Assembly (NCBI RefSeq): GCF_000311725.1
Contig: NZ_HE978513.1
Span: forward strand, 222,252 to 286,251
DNA length: 64,000 nucleotides
Direction of reading: 5' to 3'
Origin: Robertmurraya massiliosenegalensis JC6
GTDB taxonomy: Bacteria; Bacillota; Bacilli; Bacillales; Cytobacillaceae
Shown: in pieces, positions 1-8,918 of the stretch
How positions within the stretch are numbered: position 1 is the stretch's first letter
How the letters are laid out: each line of letters starts with the position of its first letter
Notes under the pieces: generated by a model
The model's input: only the letters and a program-made list of their open reading frames with translations
What the model was told of the DNA's origin: nothing
Databases searched by the model: none
Position numbers and translations under genes: made by a program

Positions 1-27
1 AAGCGATGGGATCCCATCGCTTTTTTT
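1..27. terminator. Palindrome with T-run, likely terminator
   Basis: Positions 1-22 form a perfect 22-bp palindrome (AAGCGATGGGA and its complement) followed by seven T on the plus strand. It abuts the stop codon of the minus-strand methyltransferase gene (TAA at 26-28). The A-run needed for minus-strand termination would lie outside the window, so the direction cannot be fixed; it may work both ways. Confidence 0.6.
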
Positions 28-1081
28 ATATTCCTTTTTTTTGAATGACAACGTGAAAATACGTACTCATGCCTGATGGCATAATTAGACTTTTAATGGA
101 GCGGTTACGACGACTTACTTCAGAAAAAGGATTCGGATCAGCATGATTTTCCAGCTCCTCAAGAATTCCGATCGATAAGAAAAATTCATCTTGTCTTTGG
201 ATACGAACAAATTCTAATCTATTTTCCTCTCCCATTCGAATAAGCGAGTCAAAATGCACATGACTGGTAATATCCATCTCTCCTACATGCTTTAGGACAT
301 CATTGAATTGTTCATGTTTATAATACCCTCTTAAACTCCCCTTGCAATGAATCGCCTCATTCCATTCAGTATCACGGTAGCCATAATCAACGGTAACGAA
401 CCAGCCACGTCCCACTGCATCCGTAAGACTTCGAATCATTCTTTCCATCGCCAAAGGAATTTCAATTCTTTGATTGTTTCGTAAAGTTAAGCCACTCTTT
501 TCGATAAACTGTTCAATTTCCACATTATTTAAAGAAACCTTTTTTTCTACGAGCTGATCATCCACCATCGTAATCATCACTTCAAAAAGTTGCTCATGAT
601 GACACTCAACTACATGAACAGGAAATGCATCAAATAATTCATTTGAAAAAATAAATCCGTCAAATGGTTTCAAATTTTCGATGCTTTCCACTTGTTGAAT
701 ACGAGAACCAAGAAGTTCCTTTTGCAGTTGTCGATGATACGGGCTTGTTTCCACTATAAAATAAGCTAAAGATTCCTCGCTATTTTTATCCCATTCATCG
801 ATAAAAGCTGCAGCAAAACGACCATTTCCAGCGCCTAACTCACATACAGCAGAAGGGAGTCCTAGCTCTTTTTTCTGCTGTAAAAACCATTTTGCGATTA
901 GACGACCATAAATATCAGAAATATTACTCGTCGTAATAAAATCGCCTTTTCTGCCGACCTTTACACCCTCTTTCATATAATATCCCCACTCGGGATGATA
1001 GAGAGCTTCCTCTATAAATTCTGCATAAGTTATCATCTTTGAAGAGGATCCACTGATCTTTTCTTTTAGGTATGAGAGCAT
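26..1081 (-). CDS. MidA-family class I SAM-dependent methyltransferase
   Basis: A 351-residue protein of the COG1565/DUF185 (MidA) family. Visible are the family motif GRKGDF near residues 43-48 and the SAM-binding glycine loop ELGAGNGRFA at 81-90, followed by a Rossmann-type methyltransferase fold. MidA in eukaryotes methylates a complex I subunit on arginine; the bacterial substrate is not known to me. In Bacillus relatives a gene of this family lies between comGA and yqgX, which fits the next gene here. The ATG at 1081 is preceded by a purine-rich GGGAGA ribosome binding site. The length is normal and nothing looks broken. Family assignment is secure; the substrate is not. Confidence 0.85.
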   Translation of the reverse strand: MLSYLKEKISGSSSKMITYAEFIEEALYHPEWGYYMKEGVKVGRKGDFITTSNISDIYGRLIAKWFLQQKKELGLPSAVCELGAGNGRFAAAFIDEWDKNSEESLAYFIVETSPYHRQLQKELLGSRIQQVESIENLKPFDGFIFSNELFDAFPVHVVECHHEQLFEVMITMVDDQLVEKKVSLNNVEIEQFIEKSGLTLRNNQRIEIPLAMERMIRSLTDAVGRGWFVTVDYGYRDTEWNEAIHCKGSLRGYYKHEQFNDVLKHVGEMDITSHVHFDSLIRMGEENRLEFVRIQRQDEFFLSIGILEELENHADPNPFSEVSRRNRSIKSLIMPSGMSTYFHVVIQKKGI

Positions 1082-1190
1082 AATGTCTCCCTTCTGTTTT
1101 GCACTATTGACACAGTGAAAACTTTATAATATTCTTTAATTAGTAGCTAAAACTTATCCCTTCCCATTGAATGAATAGAACATCCCCCAG

Positions 1191-1221
1191 AAAAGCCCTT
1201 CTCTTTTAGAGAAGGGCTTTT
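1191..1221 (-). terminator. Intrinsic terminator of yqgX
   Basis: A 13-bp perfect stem (AAAAGCCCTTCTC against GAGAAGGGCTTTT) with a 5-nt loop sits 10 bases beyond the yqgX stop. The stem itself ends in four T on the minus strand, but no longer U-tract follows, so efficiency may be moderate. Confidence 0.75.
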
Positions 1222-1230
1222 CTATACTTT

Positions 1231-1863
1231 CTAGAACCCATTGAGAAACGGATTACGATCCATTTCTTCGCCTATAGTCGTAGTCGCTCCATGTCCTGGA
1301 AGCACCTGTGTTTCCTCTGGCATGATCAGCAATTTATCATGAATGCTTCGAATTAATTGTTCATGATTGCCCCCTGGCAAGTCCGTTCTCCCGATACTAC
1401 CTTGAAATAGAGCATCTCCTGCTACGACAACCCCATCTTCTTTAAAATAGAAAGAAACGCTGCCTGGTGAGTGTCCCGGTGTTTCAAACACCTCAAATAA
1501 AAAATCGCCAACTTTCATTGCACCTTCAGACGTAAATAGATGATCTGCTTCTTTCACTTTAATCGGCCCCATCATGAATAATTGTGAACCATTTAAACTA
1601 GGGTCCATCAGCCAGTTCTTTTCCTTATTATGTAAATATACTGGAATATTGTAAACGCTTCGTATATCATCAACTGCCCCGATATGATCGAAATGGGCAT
1701 GTGTTAAAAGAATCGCTTGGGGCGTTAATTTTCTTTGTTGAAGATGATTCACTACCCGTGCTCCTTCTTCCCCTGGATCTACAATAATACATTTTTTCTC
1801 TTGATTTGCTAATAGATAGCAATTGGTTTGTAATGGCCCGAGCGGCAACTGTTCCCAGTTCAA
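1231..1863 (-). CDS. yqgX: MBL-fold metallohydrolase YqgX
   Basis: A 210-residue metallo-beta-lactamase-fold hydrolase of the glyoxalase II-like type. The zinc motif HAHFDH lies at residues 55-60. A later histidine in GHSPGS, an aspartate in GDALF and a C-terminal GHG complete the usual dinuclear metal set. It probably acts on a thioester or related small substrate in the cytoplasm; the natural substrate is not established. The start is a TTG (1861-1863) with a strong GGAGGTG site seven bases upstream; no better start is in frame. It is single-gene between the methyltransferase and the plus-strand yqgW, with its own terminator. Confidence 0.85.
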   Translation of the reverse strand: MNWEQLPLGPLQTNCYLLANQEKKCIIVDPGEEGARVVNHLQQRKLTPQAILLTHAHFDHIGAVDDIRSVYNIPVYLHNKEKNWLMDPSLNGSQLFMMGPIKVKEADHLFTSEGAMKVGDFLFEVFETPGHSPGSVSFYFKEDGVVVAGDALFQGSIGRTDLPGGNHEQLIRSIHDKLLIMPEETQVLPGHGATTTIGEEMDRNPFLNGF

Positions 1864-2149
1864 GTATATACACCTCCATGTTTTGCAATACTATTACTAT
1901 CTTACACAAAAGCAACTGAATGGTACAATATTGTTATCTAGCTTTTTTCAAAGAAGAAACTTTAAAGTTCATGGAAGTGTCATTTTTAGACCTCGACAAA
2001 CATGAACAAAAGCTATAAAATAGGAATCGGATGCAATAATATTTAGATATTACATAGTGGGTTGCTTATTTCACTTAAGTGTGAAAAAGATGTTAGACTA
2101 ACGTCCTAACGAAATGAAATGGAAACTAAAAGACTAAGGGGGCTATACA

Positions 2150-2323
2150 ATGGGATTAATGATCATTTTTGGCTTGGTAGCCATTTTTGCTGGATATGGT
2201 ACAATTTCTGCTCTTAAAAACAAAAATGTACTAGGTTTAGTATTTGGTGCAGGTTCATTTCTTGTTTTTGGATGGTTTACGATCATGACTTTACTAAAAA
2301 ATGGATTCCCTACTGGCCATTAA
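2150..2323 (+). CDS. yqgW: DUF2759 small membrane protein (YqgW-like)
   Basis: A 57-residue protein starting MGLMIIFGLV and ending FPTGH. It has two hydrophobic helices (about residues 2-18 and 27-46) separated by a short basic KNKN loop, so it is probably an integral membrane protein. Size and sequence match the DUF2759 family, represented in B. subtilis by YqgW; function is unknown. The ATG is preceded by an AAGGGGGC ribosome binding site eight bases upstream. It is divergent from yqgX, with about 285 bp between the two starts, and it converges on yqgU with a shared terminator. Confidence 0.8.
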   Translation: MGLMIIFGLVAIFAGYGTISALKNKNVLGLVFGAGSFLVFGWFTIMTLLKNGFPTGH

Positions 2324-2334
2324 TACAATTTATC

Positions 2335-2366
2335 AAAAAAAGGACTGAATATTTCAGTCCTTTTTT
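2335..2366. terminator. Bidirectional terminator between yqgW and yqgU
   Basis: AGGACTGAA, a TAT loop and TTCAGTCCT form a 9-bp perfect stem, with six A before and six T after. It can therefore terminate both the plus-strand yqgW and the minus-strand yqgU. Confidence 0.85.
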
Positions 2367-2377
2367 ACTTGCCAAAA

Positions 2378-3526
2378 TTACGAGTTGTCCGACAGAGGGA
2401 CTATTTCTTTCGTCTCCAAATTAATTACATTTTCATAGTAAAATCCCGTTAAGCAACTTTCACCATTGGGAGAACAACTAATAGGAGCATTATCCATTCC
2501 CTCCACTATCATCTCCTTATTCCCCGTTGCCAGATCATAACGGACTAACTGAAATCCCTCGTTATAAACATCGGCCTCAGATGAATACAATGGCTGATAG
2601 GTCAAGAAAGAATCTGTATGGCGATTATAATCATGGAATGGGATTAACCATTCCGAATAGCTTGAAAGATGCGGCGTTGTAAATCGAAATATTTCTTCAA
2701 ATTGATGGTTCATAAAGTAGTAATTCGCCATTTCCTCATTGTCTTCATCTACCTTGATGACAACTATCAAATCCTGATATGTAAACACTTGTAACACATC
2801 GGATTCCTTTTTAATAGCCTCTCCCGTTTCCAAATCATAGCTCTGTAAGTCAGCTTCTATTGACGGACTATCTAAATCCCAATCTAAATAGAAGAGTTCT
2901 TGCTTTTCTGCCCAATAAGCAAATGGCTGCGGTAAACCTATTTCATTCATAGATTGCTTCTCGATATTTAAATTCCATACAGTAAAATCCCAATCTGCTG
3001 TAAATGCTGTGATAAGGATAGACGAGTCGTCATAAGGATTCCATTGAATATTTAACTCAAATGAAGGAAGACTTCTCTCGATTAACTTATTGCCTTCTTT
3101 ATTAATGATGGTGAGTACTGCTTCATTGGAAGATGGTGCAGAGTGTATAAGCAAAAATTCCCTTGAAGGGCTTACGATCGTTGAAACAATGGGGGCATTG
3201 CTTTCGAACAACAGCTTCTTTTCTCCACTGTGTAAATGGTGAGTATACACGTTTGAACCAAGGCTTGAATCAGTTATGTAAAAAATCGTTTCATTATTGA
3301 ACCAGCCTCCGAAGGAATGAAAGGAATCTGTGCCCACATCAATCGGTTCAATAGATAAGTTTCCACTATCAGGTATTCCCTTAAATAAATCGAATCCGTG
3401 CTTTAATGAGGGTAATGGACTCGTTTGATCATCCTTCTGACAGCCTCCTAATAGGATTACTACTGTGAAGAGCAGGATAATAGAGGTAACTTTAGAACAG
3501 AATACCCGCTTTGTAAATTGATCCAC
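2378..3526 (-). CDS. yqgU: YqgU-like lipoprotein with beta-propeller
   Basis: A 382-residue predicted lipoprotein. The N-terminus is basic, then a hydrophobic stretch ends in the lipobox LLGGC, giving a lipidated Cys29 and membrane anchoring outside the cell. The rest consists of beta-rich repeats (for example SREFLLIHS, NPYDDSSILI and SPNGESC) as expected for a six-bladed propeller, which is the known fold type of the YqgU-like family. Function is unknown. The ATG start is followed at once by the signal sequence. It is transcribed away from yqgT, about 285 bp downstream of that gene's end, with the yqgT terminator between them. Confidence 0.75.
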   Translation of the reverse strand: MDQFTKRVFCSKVTSIILLFTVVILLGGCQKDDQTSPLPSLKHGFDLFKGIPDSGNLSIEPIDVGTDSFHSFGGWFNNETIFYITDSSLGSNVYTHHLHSGEKKLLFESNAPIVSTIVSPSREFLLIHSAPSSNEAVLTIINKEGNKLIERSLPSFELNIQWNPYDDSSILITAFTADWDFTVWNLNIEKQSMNEIGLPQPFAYWAEKQELFYLDWDLDSPSIEADLQSYDLETGEAIKKESDVLQVFTYQDLIVVIKVDEDNEEMANYYFMNHQFEEIFRFTTPHLSSYSEWLIPFHDYNRHTDSFLTYQPLYSSEADVYNEGFQLVRYDLATGNKEMIVEGMDNAPISCSPNGESCLTGFYYENVINLETKEIVPLSDNS

Positions 3527-3654
3527 ATATCTACCCCCCCATTCAAATAAACGCTCTATCTTAATGATACGATATCAAAGACAAAATGTTTCAATTATAT
3601 TTCAAATTGTTACAAATTGTTACTTTCGACTCATAAATAATACTCCTTCAAAAG

Positions 3655-3679
3655 AAAAAAGTCCAAAAATGGACTTTTT
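3655..3679 (-). terminator. Terminator downstream of yqgT
   Basis: Stem AAAAAGTCCA against TGGACTTTTT with an AAA(A) loop and a U-rich end on the minus strand, 132 bases after the yqgT stop. No other gene end lies nearer on that strand. Confidence 0.65.
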
Positions 3680-3810
3680 GATTGCATGAGTCGATTTCTC
3701 CATGTACGAAGGTAAATTAAAAAACAAATATTTCTAGCATCATTCATTCGAATTCACACTGAATTTAGAGTTCGCTTTTTAACTTGAGCAGCATGATTAT
3801 AAAATGGATT

Positions 3811-4998
3811 CTACATGTATATGGACGCTAAAAATATCCCTAAAAATTCCTCATAGATTTCATTGAATTGAGATAGTGGAAGTGGATTCGTTCCAAGCCC
3901 TAATTCCAACGTAAAACCAGGTCTGCGAAACTCTTGAATAAACCAATCCTTATAGCCTGCATGACTATCAATATACCGGACTGCTTGATAGCCACTGACA
4001 CGTTCGAACTCTTGTGCTAACACACGAGATTCAGGTGGTTCCAAGTCTTCATATCCCCAGTAAAACTCCTCCCCTTGGGTGTGTAAGGCGAGCATACGGT
4101 CAAACCTTTTATTAGAGGCTAAATTAGCCATGACCACCGCTTCAGGTTCTGTAAGAGGGGCATCTCCTGGATAGTCACGTGCTGCCGGAGCTTTTTCTTC
4201 TTTTCGTTCCTTCTCAATTTCCCAATTAGCAGGGAATTGATTATTTAAATCGACTCCTCTTATATTCGCTTTCCAATCAGTAAAATCAGAGCTTCCTTTA
4301 TTCATTTGAATTAATTCATCCCTTCTCTCGGGAAGAGGTCCATTTAAGACCAAGTCAACTCCATCTGGATTAACCATCGGGACGATCGATAAATCCACTT
4401 GTTCATATAATGGGTAAGCGGATAATCCACGGATGGAAGAACCATTGGTTAATGACAATAAAAAGGTGTTAAGAGCATCCATTAAAATCGGCGTCGTGAT
4501 CCATTCATTCGCATGAAAAGAGGCATTTAAATGAACTTTTTTTCGACCTCTTCCTAATCGAATCTCTTGAATCGGCTTGCCTAACACACTCTCACCAATT
4601 GTATTTATTTGAATAAAAGGATAAACAGCCTTTAACCTAGAAAGATCTTCACTTAGTAAAGAAAAATGATAAGGTACTTGCCGCATTTTTATCGGCGAAA
4701 TAACTCTGCGAGGTAGTATGATCGAATCACCAACTGCTAAAAAATTCGGATCTCTGTTCGGATTTAATAAAAGAAGAGCATCAACATTCACATTACGACG
4801 TCTTGCCAATTTCCAGAAAGTATCGCCTTGTTTTATGACATAGGATTCGCCAGTAAATCCTGGAATCTGAACATGTTGACCAATTTGAAGGGCTAATGGG
4901 TTTATTGAGGGATTCGAATCGATGATCAGATTTAAAGGAATGAGAAATAGTTGACTGTAGTACCATAAGCTATCACCTGAACGAATTTGAACCTGCAC
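3811..4998 (-). CDS. yqgT: LysM / M14 zinc carboxypeptidase YqgT
   Basis: A 395-residue peptidoglycan-related enzyme. Two LysM domains occupy about residues 2-47 and 52-96. A zinc carboxypeptidase (M14) domain fills residues 110-395. Metal ligands are visible as H162 and E165 (FHANEW) and H306 (ALHTQG); the catalytic glutamate is E365 in LELGLG. Family knowledge points to gamma-D-glutamyl-L-diamino acid endopeptidase activity on muropeptides, as for endopeptidase I of spore formers. There is no classical signal peptide, so it may act in the mother cell or be released by lysis. The ATG has a GGAGGAGAAG site in front. All key residues are present. Confidence 0.85.
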   Translation of the reverse strand: MQVQIRSGDSLWYYSQLFLIPLNLIIDSNPSINPLALQIGQHVQIPGFTGESYVIKQGDTFWKLARRRNVNVDALLLLNPNRDPNFLAVGDSIILPRRVISPIKMRQVPYHFSLLSEDLSRLKAVYPFIQINTIGESVLGKPIQEIRLGRGRKKVHLNASFHANEWITTPILMDALNTFLLSLTNGSSIRGLSAYPLYEQVDLSIVPMVNPDGVDLVLNGPLPERRDELIQMNKGSSDFTDWKANIRGVDLNNQFPANWEIEKERKEEKAPAARDYPGDAPLTEPEAVVMANLASNKRFDRMLALHTQGEEFYWGYEDLEPPESRVLAQEFERVSGYQAVRYIDSHAGYKDWFIQEFRRPGFTLELGLGTNPLPLSQFNEIYEEFLGIFLASIYM

Positions 4999-5084
4999 TC
5001 ACTTCTCCTCCTCACTACAGAATTTGCACGAATACGATACATCCTATGAATCCTCATAAATTATATGACTAAAACCTACGAAAA

Positions 5085-5112
5085 CAAAAAACCCGCTACA
5101 AGCGTAGCAGGT
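5085..5112 (-). terminator. Terminator of yqgS
   Basis: On the minus strand ACCTGCTAC, a GCTT loop and GTAGCGGGT form a 9-bp stem with one G-U pair, followed by six U. It starts eight bases after the yqgS stop. Confidence 0.85.
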
Positions 5113-5119
5113 TCTTGAA

Positions 5120-6991
5120 CTAAGGTTGAATGCCTTCTGTCTCCATATTTTCGTAAAAGCGAAGCAAATCTCCATATATAATCTTATCCGAATACTCGAG
5201 CTCATATTTTGCTTTCTCATAATATGGCTCACAGCCACCTCCGTCTGTTACTTCTCCTGTCGATTTATCATAACAAGTTTCACGAGTGAAAACATAATCC
5301 TCTGTAACGAAGCTTCCATCTCTAAAAACCGTAAACTCCATTTTATCATCTGAGAATAAATCACTTCCAAAATTAAAGTCTCTCTTCGTATCAATTCCCA
5401 ATAAATGGAGGATTGTTGGTTTTAAATCAACTTGACCCGATACAGTTGAAATCGTTTTTCCTGTTTGTCCTGGAATATGAATAATGAGCGGTACTCGCTG
5501 CAATTGTGCACTTACAAACGGAGTAACCTCTTCTCCTAAATATTCACTCATTGCTCTATTGTGATTTTCTGAGATACCGTAATGATCACCATAGAGAATG
5601 ATAATCGAATGATCATATATGCCCTCATCCTTTAGAGTTTGGATGAAATTTTTAAGGGCTTCATCTTGATAACGAACGGTAGGGAAATAATTATTTAATG
5701 TTTTTGAGTTTGATGTATATGGATCAACCATCTTATCTTCTTCATCTAATTCAAATGGAAAATGGTTCGTCAACGTAATAAATTTTGCGTAATAGGGTTG
5801 CGGCATTTCCTTTAAATGCTGGATCGACTGTTGAAAGAAATCGTCATCCTTTAAACCCCAACCAACCGAATTCTCTTCATTGACATCATAATCATTAATT
5901 TCGTAAAAGCGTTCATAACCTAATGATTGATACATAATATCTCGGTTCCAAAAGCTCTTATTATTTGCATGAAGTGAAGCAGTATAATATCCATTTTCTT
6001 TTAAAATACTTGGACTTGCCTCAAATTCATTTCTTGAATGGGTAAAAAAGACGGCGCCTCTCCCTAAAGGATATAAAGAATTATCCACAAGAAATTCTGA
6101 ATCAGAAGTCTTTCCTTGTCCTGTTTGATGATAGAAATTTTCAAAATAATAGCTTTCCTTAATGAAATCATTTAAAAATGGGGTAATTTCTTGCCCATTT
6201 ACCGTGTTATTAATGACAAAGCTTTGTGTTGATTCCATCGAAATGAGAATCACATTTTTCCCTTTGGCAATTCCAAACATCTCATCATTTGGCTTCTTAT
6301 AATTGGCGCGAATATAGTTTTCTATATCAACTAATTCACTGCCATCTGCTAAAGCTCTCTGCGCGGATGATTTTGATTGTAAAAAGAGATCGTATAAATG
6401 GTAATTATATGTACCAATATTTTTGACGAGCATTTCTCGGTCAAATGTACGCGTTAAAAGCTGAGGCCTTTCTGTTTCGGCCAAACCTAAATTAGCAAAA
6501 GAAATGGCGATCGCCACTAAGAAAAAGACTCGTTTACCAACTTTTCCATAATTGCGATTCACTACAAATGTAGGCTTGAACTTCAGCACCAAAAGCAAGA
6601 TGAAAAAGTCAGCAAAATAAGCTAAATCTAGAAAATGTATTAATTCACCTGCACTACTGCCTAGATCAGACATATTGCTCGTTTGCATGAGAACAGGGAG
6701 CGTTAGAAAGTCATTAAAGAAACGATAAAAAACGACATTTGCAAACAAAACTGTGGAAATCAAGAAACTCGAGATTAAAATGTAACGATTTCGATTTTTC
6801 TCCTTCATAAGGAGACTCATTCCTAATACAAACATAAGGAAACTGAGCGGATTGATAAATAAAATCAATTCCTGTCTCCAGTTGTCAATATTTATTTCAA
6901 AGCTAGTTTTATAGACGATATACGTTTTAATCCACAGTAAGAAGATCGCAAACACCGTAATCGACACTTTGGACCCTTTTAAATCACGCAT
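5120..6991 (-). CDS. yqgS: Lipoteichoic acid synthase family protein (YqgS)
   Basis: A 623-residue polyglycerol phosphate synthase of the LtaS family. Five N-terminal membrane helices (about 8-26, 43-62, 70-90, 120-137 and 155-172) precede an extracellular sulfatase-fold domain. The metal-binding glutamate is E253 (ISMES) and the catalytic threonine T295 (GQGKTS); a later GDHYG supplies further metal ligands. A possible signal-peptidase site lies near residues 212-217 (RALADG). B. subtilis has four paralogues; position next to yqgT and glcK marks this one as YqgS. I chose the ATG at 6989-6991 because GGGGGAGGAAAT lies just upstream; an in-frame ATG 21 bases earlier has no such site. Confidence 0.88.
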   Translation of the reverse strand: MRDLKGSKVSITVFAIFLLWIKTYIVYKTSFEINIDNWRQELILFINPLSFLMFVLGMSLLMKEKNRNRYILISSFLISTVLFANVVFYRFFNDFLTLPVLMQTSNMSDLGSSAGELIHFLDLAYFADFFILLLVLKFKPTFVVNRNYGKVGKRVFFLVAIAISFANLGLAETERPQLLTRTFDREMLVKNIGTYNYHLYDLFLQSKSSAQRALADGSELVDIENYIRANYKKPNDEMFGIAKGKNVILISMESTQSFVINNTVNGQEITPFLNDFIKESYYFENFYHQTGQGKTSDSEFLVDNSLYPLGRGAVFFTHSRNEFEASPSILKENGYYTASLHANNKSFWNRDIMYQSLGYERFYEINDYDVNEENSVGWGLKDDDFFQQSIQHLKEMPQPYYAKFITLTNHFPFELDEEDKMVDPYTSNSKTLNNYFPTVRYQDEALKNFIQTLKDEGIYDHSIIILYGDHYGISENHNRAMSEYLGEEVTPFVSAQLQRVPLIIHIPGQTGKTISTVSGQVDLKPTILHLLGIDTKRDFNFGSDLFSDDKMEFTVFRDGSFVTEDYVFTRETCYDKSTGEVTDGGGCEPYYEKAKYELEYSDKIIYGDLLRFYENMETEGIQP

Positions 6992-7064
6992 AATTTCCTC
7001 CCCCGGCCGCATGAAACTATTCGTTTTATTTACAATATTAGGTATTTATCGAATAATCAAAGAT

Positions 7065-7094
7065 TATCTTAATACTTTTTTTACAAAAGATCAA
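7065..7094 (-). promoter_or_regulatory. Candidate sigma-A promoter of yqgS
   Basis: On the minus strand TTGATC, an 18-bp spacer and TAAGAT lie about 75 bases before the yqgS start. The match is partial (4 of 6 in each box), so this is a weak call. The surrounding 230 bp hold no gene. Confidence 0.35.
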
Positions 7095-7241
7095 ACTAAA
7101 TTTAAAATTACTTTTGTAAAATGTTGTAATGTCCATGCGCAATATCTCACACCTATTAAGACGGCCCACTGGCTAAAAAGTTTCATTTTTGTCCAAATTT
7201 ATCCATCATAGATCATGCCCATTTCTTATTGATTTCATTAC

Positions 7242-7287
7242 AAAAGACAGGCTCAAAAGGTGTCACTCATTCCTTTTGGGGCCTGTC
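7242..7287 (-). terminator. Terminator downstream of glcK
   Basis: GACAGGC pairs with GCCTGTC and AAAAGG with CCTTTT across a small internal loop. The minus-strand side ends in four U. It lies about 70 bases beyond the glcK stop. Confidence 0.7.
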
Positions 7288-7353
7288 TCATGCAAATTTC
7301 TATTTCTTATTAAGAAGATTTACCTGTGCGAATTTTGTCATTATTTTAGTCTT

Positions 7354-8334
7354 TTATTCCTGCATGGCCATTCGATTTACAACGAGCCATCCCGCACCGA
7401 GAATTCCTGCGTCATTTCCCAAGATGGCAATCGAGATTTTAGTTGAATCCTTGACTCTTGAAAATGCATACTTATCAAAGTAAGCTTGAACTTTTCCTAA
7501 AAGGATTTCCCCGGCTTTCGAAACACCTCCACCTAAAACTATTTTTTCAGGATTCAAAGTATTTCCTAAATTAGCAAGAGCTAGCCCTAAATAATAAGCA
7601 ACCTCTTCAATTACCTCAAGGCTGAGCTCATCGCCTTTGCGTCCACAGTCAAATACATCCTTCGCTGCAATTTTCCCTTGTGACTGGAACATAGCCATTA
7701 ATAGCCCTTCATGATTTATTTGTGCATGTAGTTTTTCTGTTGCAAGCCTAACAATCCCTGTCGCAGAAGCAACGGTTTCAAGACAACCCGTTTTACCACA
7801 ATTACACGGAGCACCATTTACAGGAACAGAGGTAATATGGCCAATTTCTCCTGCCGAACCACTTATTCCTTGAACGATTTCCCCATTGGTAATGATTCCA
7901 CCACCAACACCAGTGCCGAGTGTGACACATACAATGTCCTTGGCACCGTTTCCAGCACCTTTCCACATTTCACCTAAAGCGGCACAGTTCGCATCATTCT
8001 CAATATATACTGGCAGGGAGAGCTCCTTTCCTAGCTTATCGCTTAATGGGTAGTTATCCTCCCATGCTAAATTGACTGTATTATAAATGATTCCTTTCGC
8101 ATAATCTACAGGTCCAGGTGCGCCCATTCCTACTCCGTAAAGAATTTCTTTTGTTTGCCCGAGTTCTACTAGTTTTGCTTCTATTGTTTTGGCAATATCA
8201 GTTGTGATATTTTTTCCTGCTTCCCGATTGTCTGTTGGGATTTCCCACTTCGTTATAATCGTCCCCAAAGTATCGATGAAAGCTATTTTAATCGAGGTGC
8301 CACCTAAGTCTACTCCTACCACCCATTTTTTCAT
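7354..8334 (-). CDS. glcK: ROK-family glucokinase
   Basis: A 326-residue cytoplasmic glucokinase that phosphorylates glucose with ATP to glucose 6-phosphate. The N-terminal phosphate loop DLGGTS is at residues 9-14, the catalytic aspartate is D114 in END, and the ROK zinc site is H166 with C177, C179 and C184 ([10 protein letters not shown]). Length and motifs are those of Bacillus GlcK. It lies 268 bp downstream of yqgQ on the same strand, as in B. subtilis where yqgQ and glcK are neighbours. The ATG has an AAGGAG-like site. No defects are seen. Confidence 0.92.
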   Translation of the reverse strand: MKKWVVGVDLGGTSIKIAFIDTLGTIITKWEIPTDNREAGKNITTDIAKTIEAKLVELGQTKEILYGVGMGAPGPVDYAKGIIYNTVNLAWEDNYPLSDKLGKELSLPVYIENDANCAALGEMWKGAGNGAKDIVCVTLGTGVGGGIITNGEIVQGISGSAGEIGHITSVPVNGAPCNCGKTGCLETVASATGIVRLATEKLHAQINHEGLLMAMFQSQGKIAAKDVFDCGRKGDELSLEVIEEVAYYLGLALANLGNTLNPEKIVLGGGVSKAGEILLGKVQAYFDKYAFSRVKDSTKISIAILGNDAGILGAGWLVVNRMAMQE

Positions 8335-8602
8335 GTTCTAAACTCCTTTGCCTAATGTTAAGAGGTCAACCGCTAAATGTACGTAAACGCTTTATTAAAC
8401 GAAAAGGCTCTTTTCACAAAACATGGCTGCTTTTGGAAAGCAATAAGAAACAAAATGCCTGATTTAGGCGAAAAGTGCCGTCGCACACTTCATGTATAGC
8501 CATAATCGTGATATGAGGGTAAAAACCGGTTTCTAGGTTTTTACAACTAACCACAATCTATACGAAAACAGCGAACGAAAAAAATTGATTGCTTCAAAGT
8601 TC

Positions 8603-8815
8603 TTAAGAATGTTTCGTCTCCTTTTCTTTTAACATTCGAATTTCATGTCTTAAGATAAGAATCGCTGTTTGAAAATCTTTCGTTTCAATGAGCTGAGACT
8701 GATATAGATCCTTAAGTTCCTCTTCCATTAGCTCTAGAGTGGCGATCCGATCACCGACATAAATAATTGTCCCAAATTTTTTTAGAAATTGCTGTATATC
8801 ATAAATGCTTTTCAT
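8603..8815 (-). CDS. yqgQ: YqgQ family protein (DUF910)
   Basis: A 70-residue soluble protein starting MKSIYDIQQF. It is mostly helical, with the YqgQ family pattern of FGTIIYVGDR followed by two acidic-basic helices. A three-helix bundle of unknown function is the known fold of this family. I place the start at the ATG 8813-8815, which has an AAAGAGGTC ribosome binding site; a TTG 21 bases upstream is in frame but lacks one. It lies upstream of glcK. The 266-bp gap between the two genes contains only a weak 8-bp hairpin at 8520-8543 and no gene I can see. Confidence 0.8.
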   Translation of the reverse strand: MKSIYDIQQFLKKFGTIIYVGDRIATLELMEEELKDLYQSQLIETKDFQTAILILRHEIRMLKEKETKHS

Positions 8816-8918
8816 ATTAGACCTCTTTAACTTCAAAATATTAGCTATCGAGTCAAGTATAATTGAAATTTATGAGGTCCTCAAGCAATTGTTATACCGC
8901 TTGCTAGTGACATTCGGA

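Noticed and set aside
2072-2102. Palindromes CACTTAAGTG and GTTAGACTAAC upstream of yqgW as an operator
   Set aside because: They are short and match no regulator I know; no clear promoter lies beside them.
5044-5238. Minus-strand frame of 64 codons near the yqgS terminator
   Set aside because: It overlaps yqgS and its terminator in another frame.
8376-8396. Possible cre site near GTAAACGCTTTA before glcK
   Set aside because: Two fixed cre bases are wrong (the second G and the final A).
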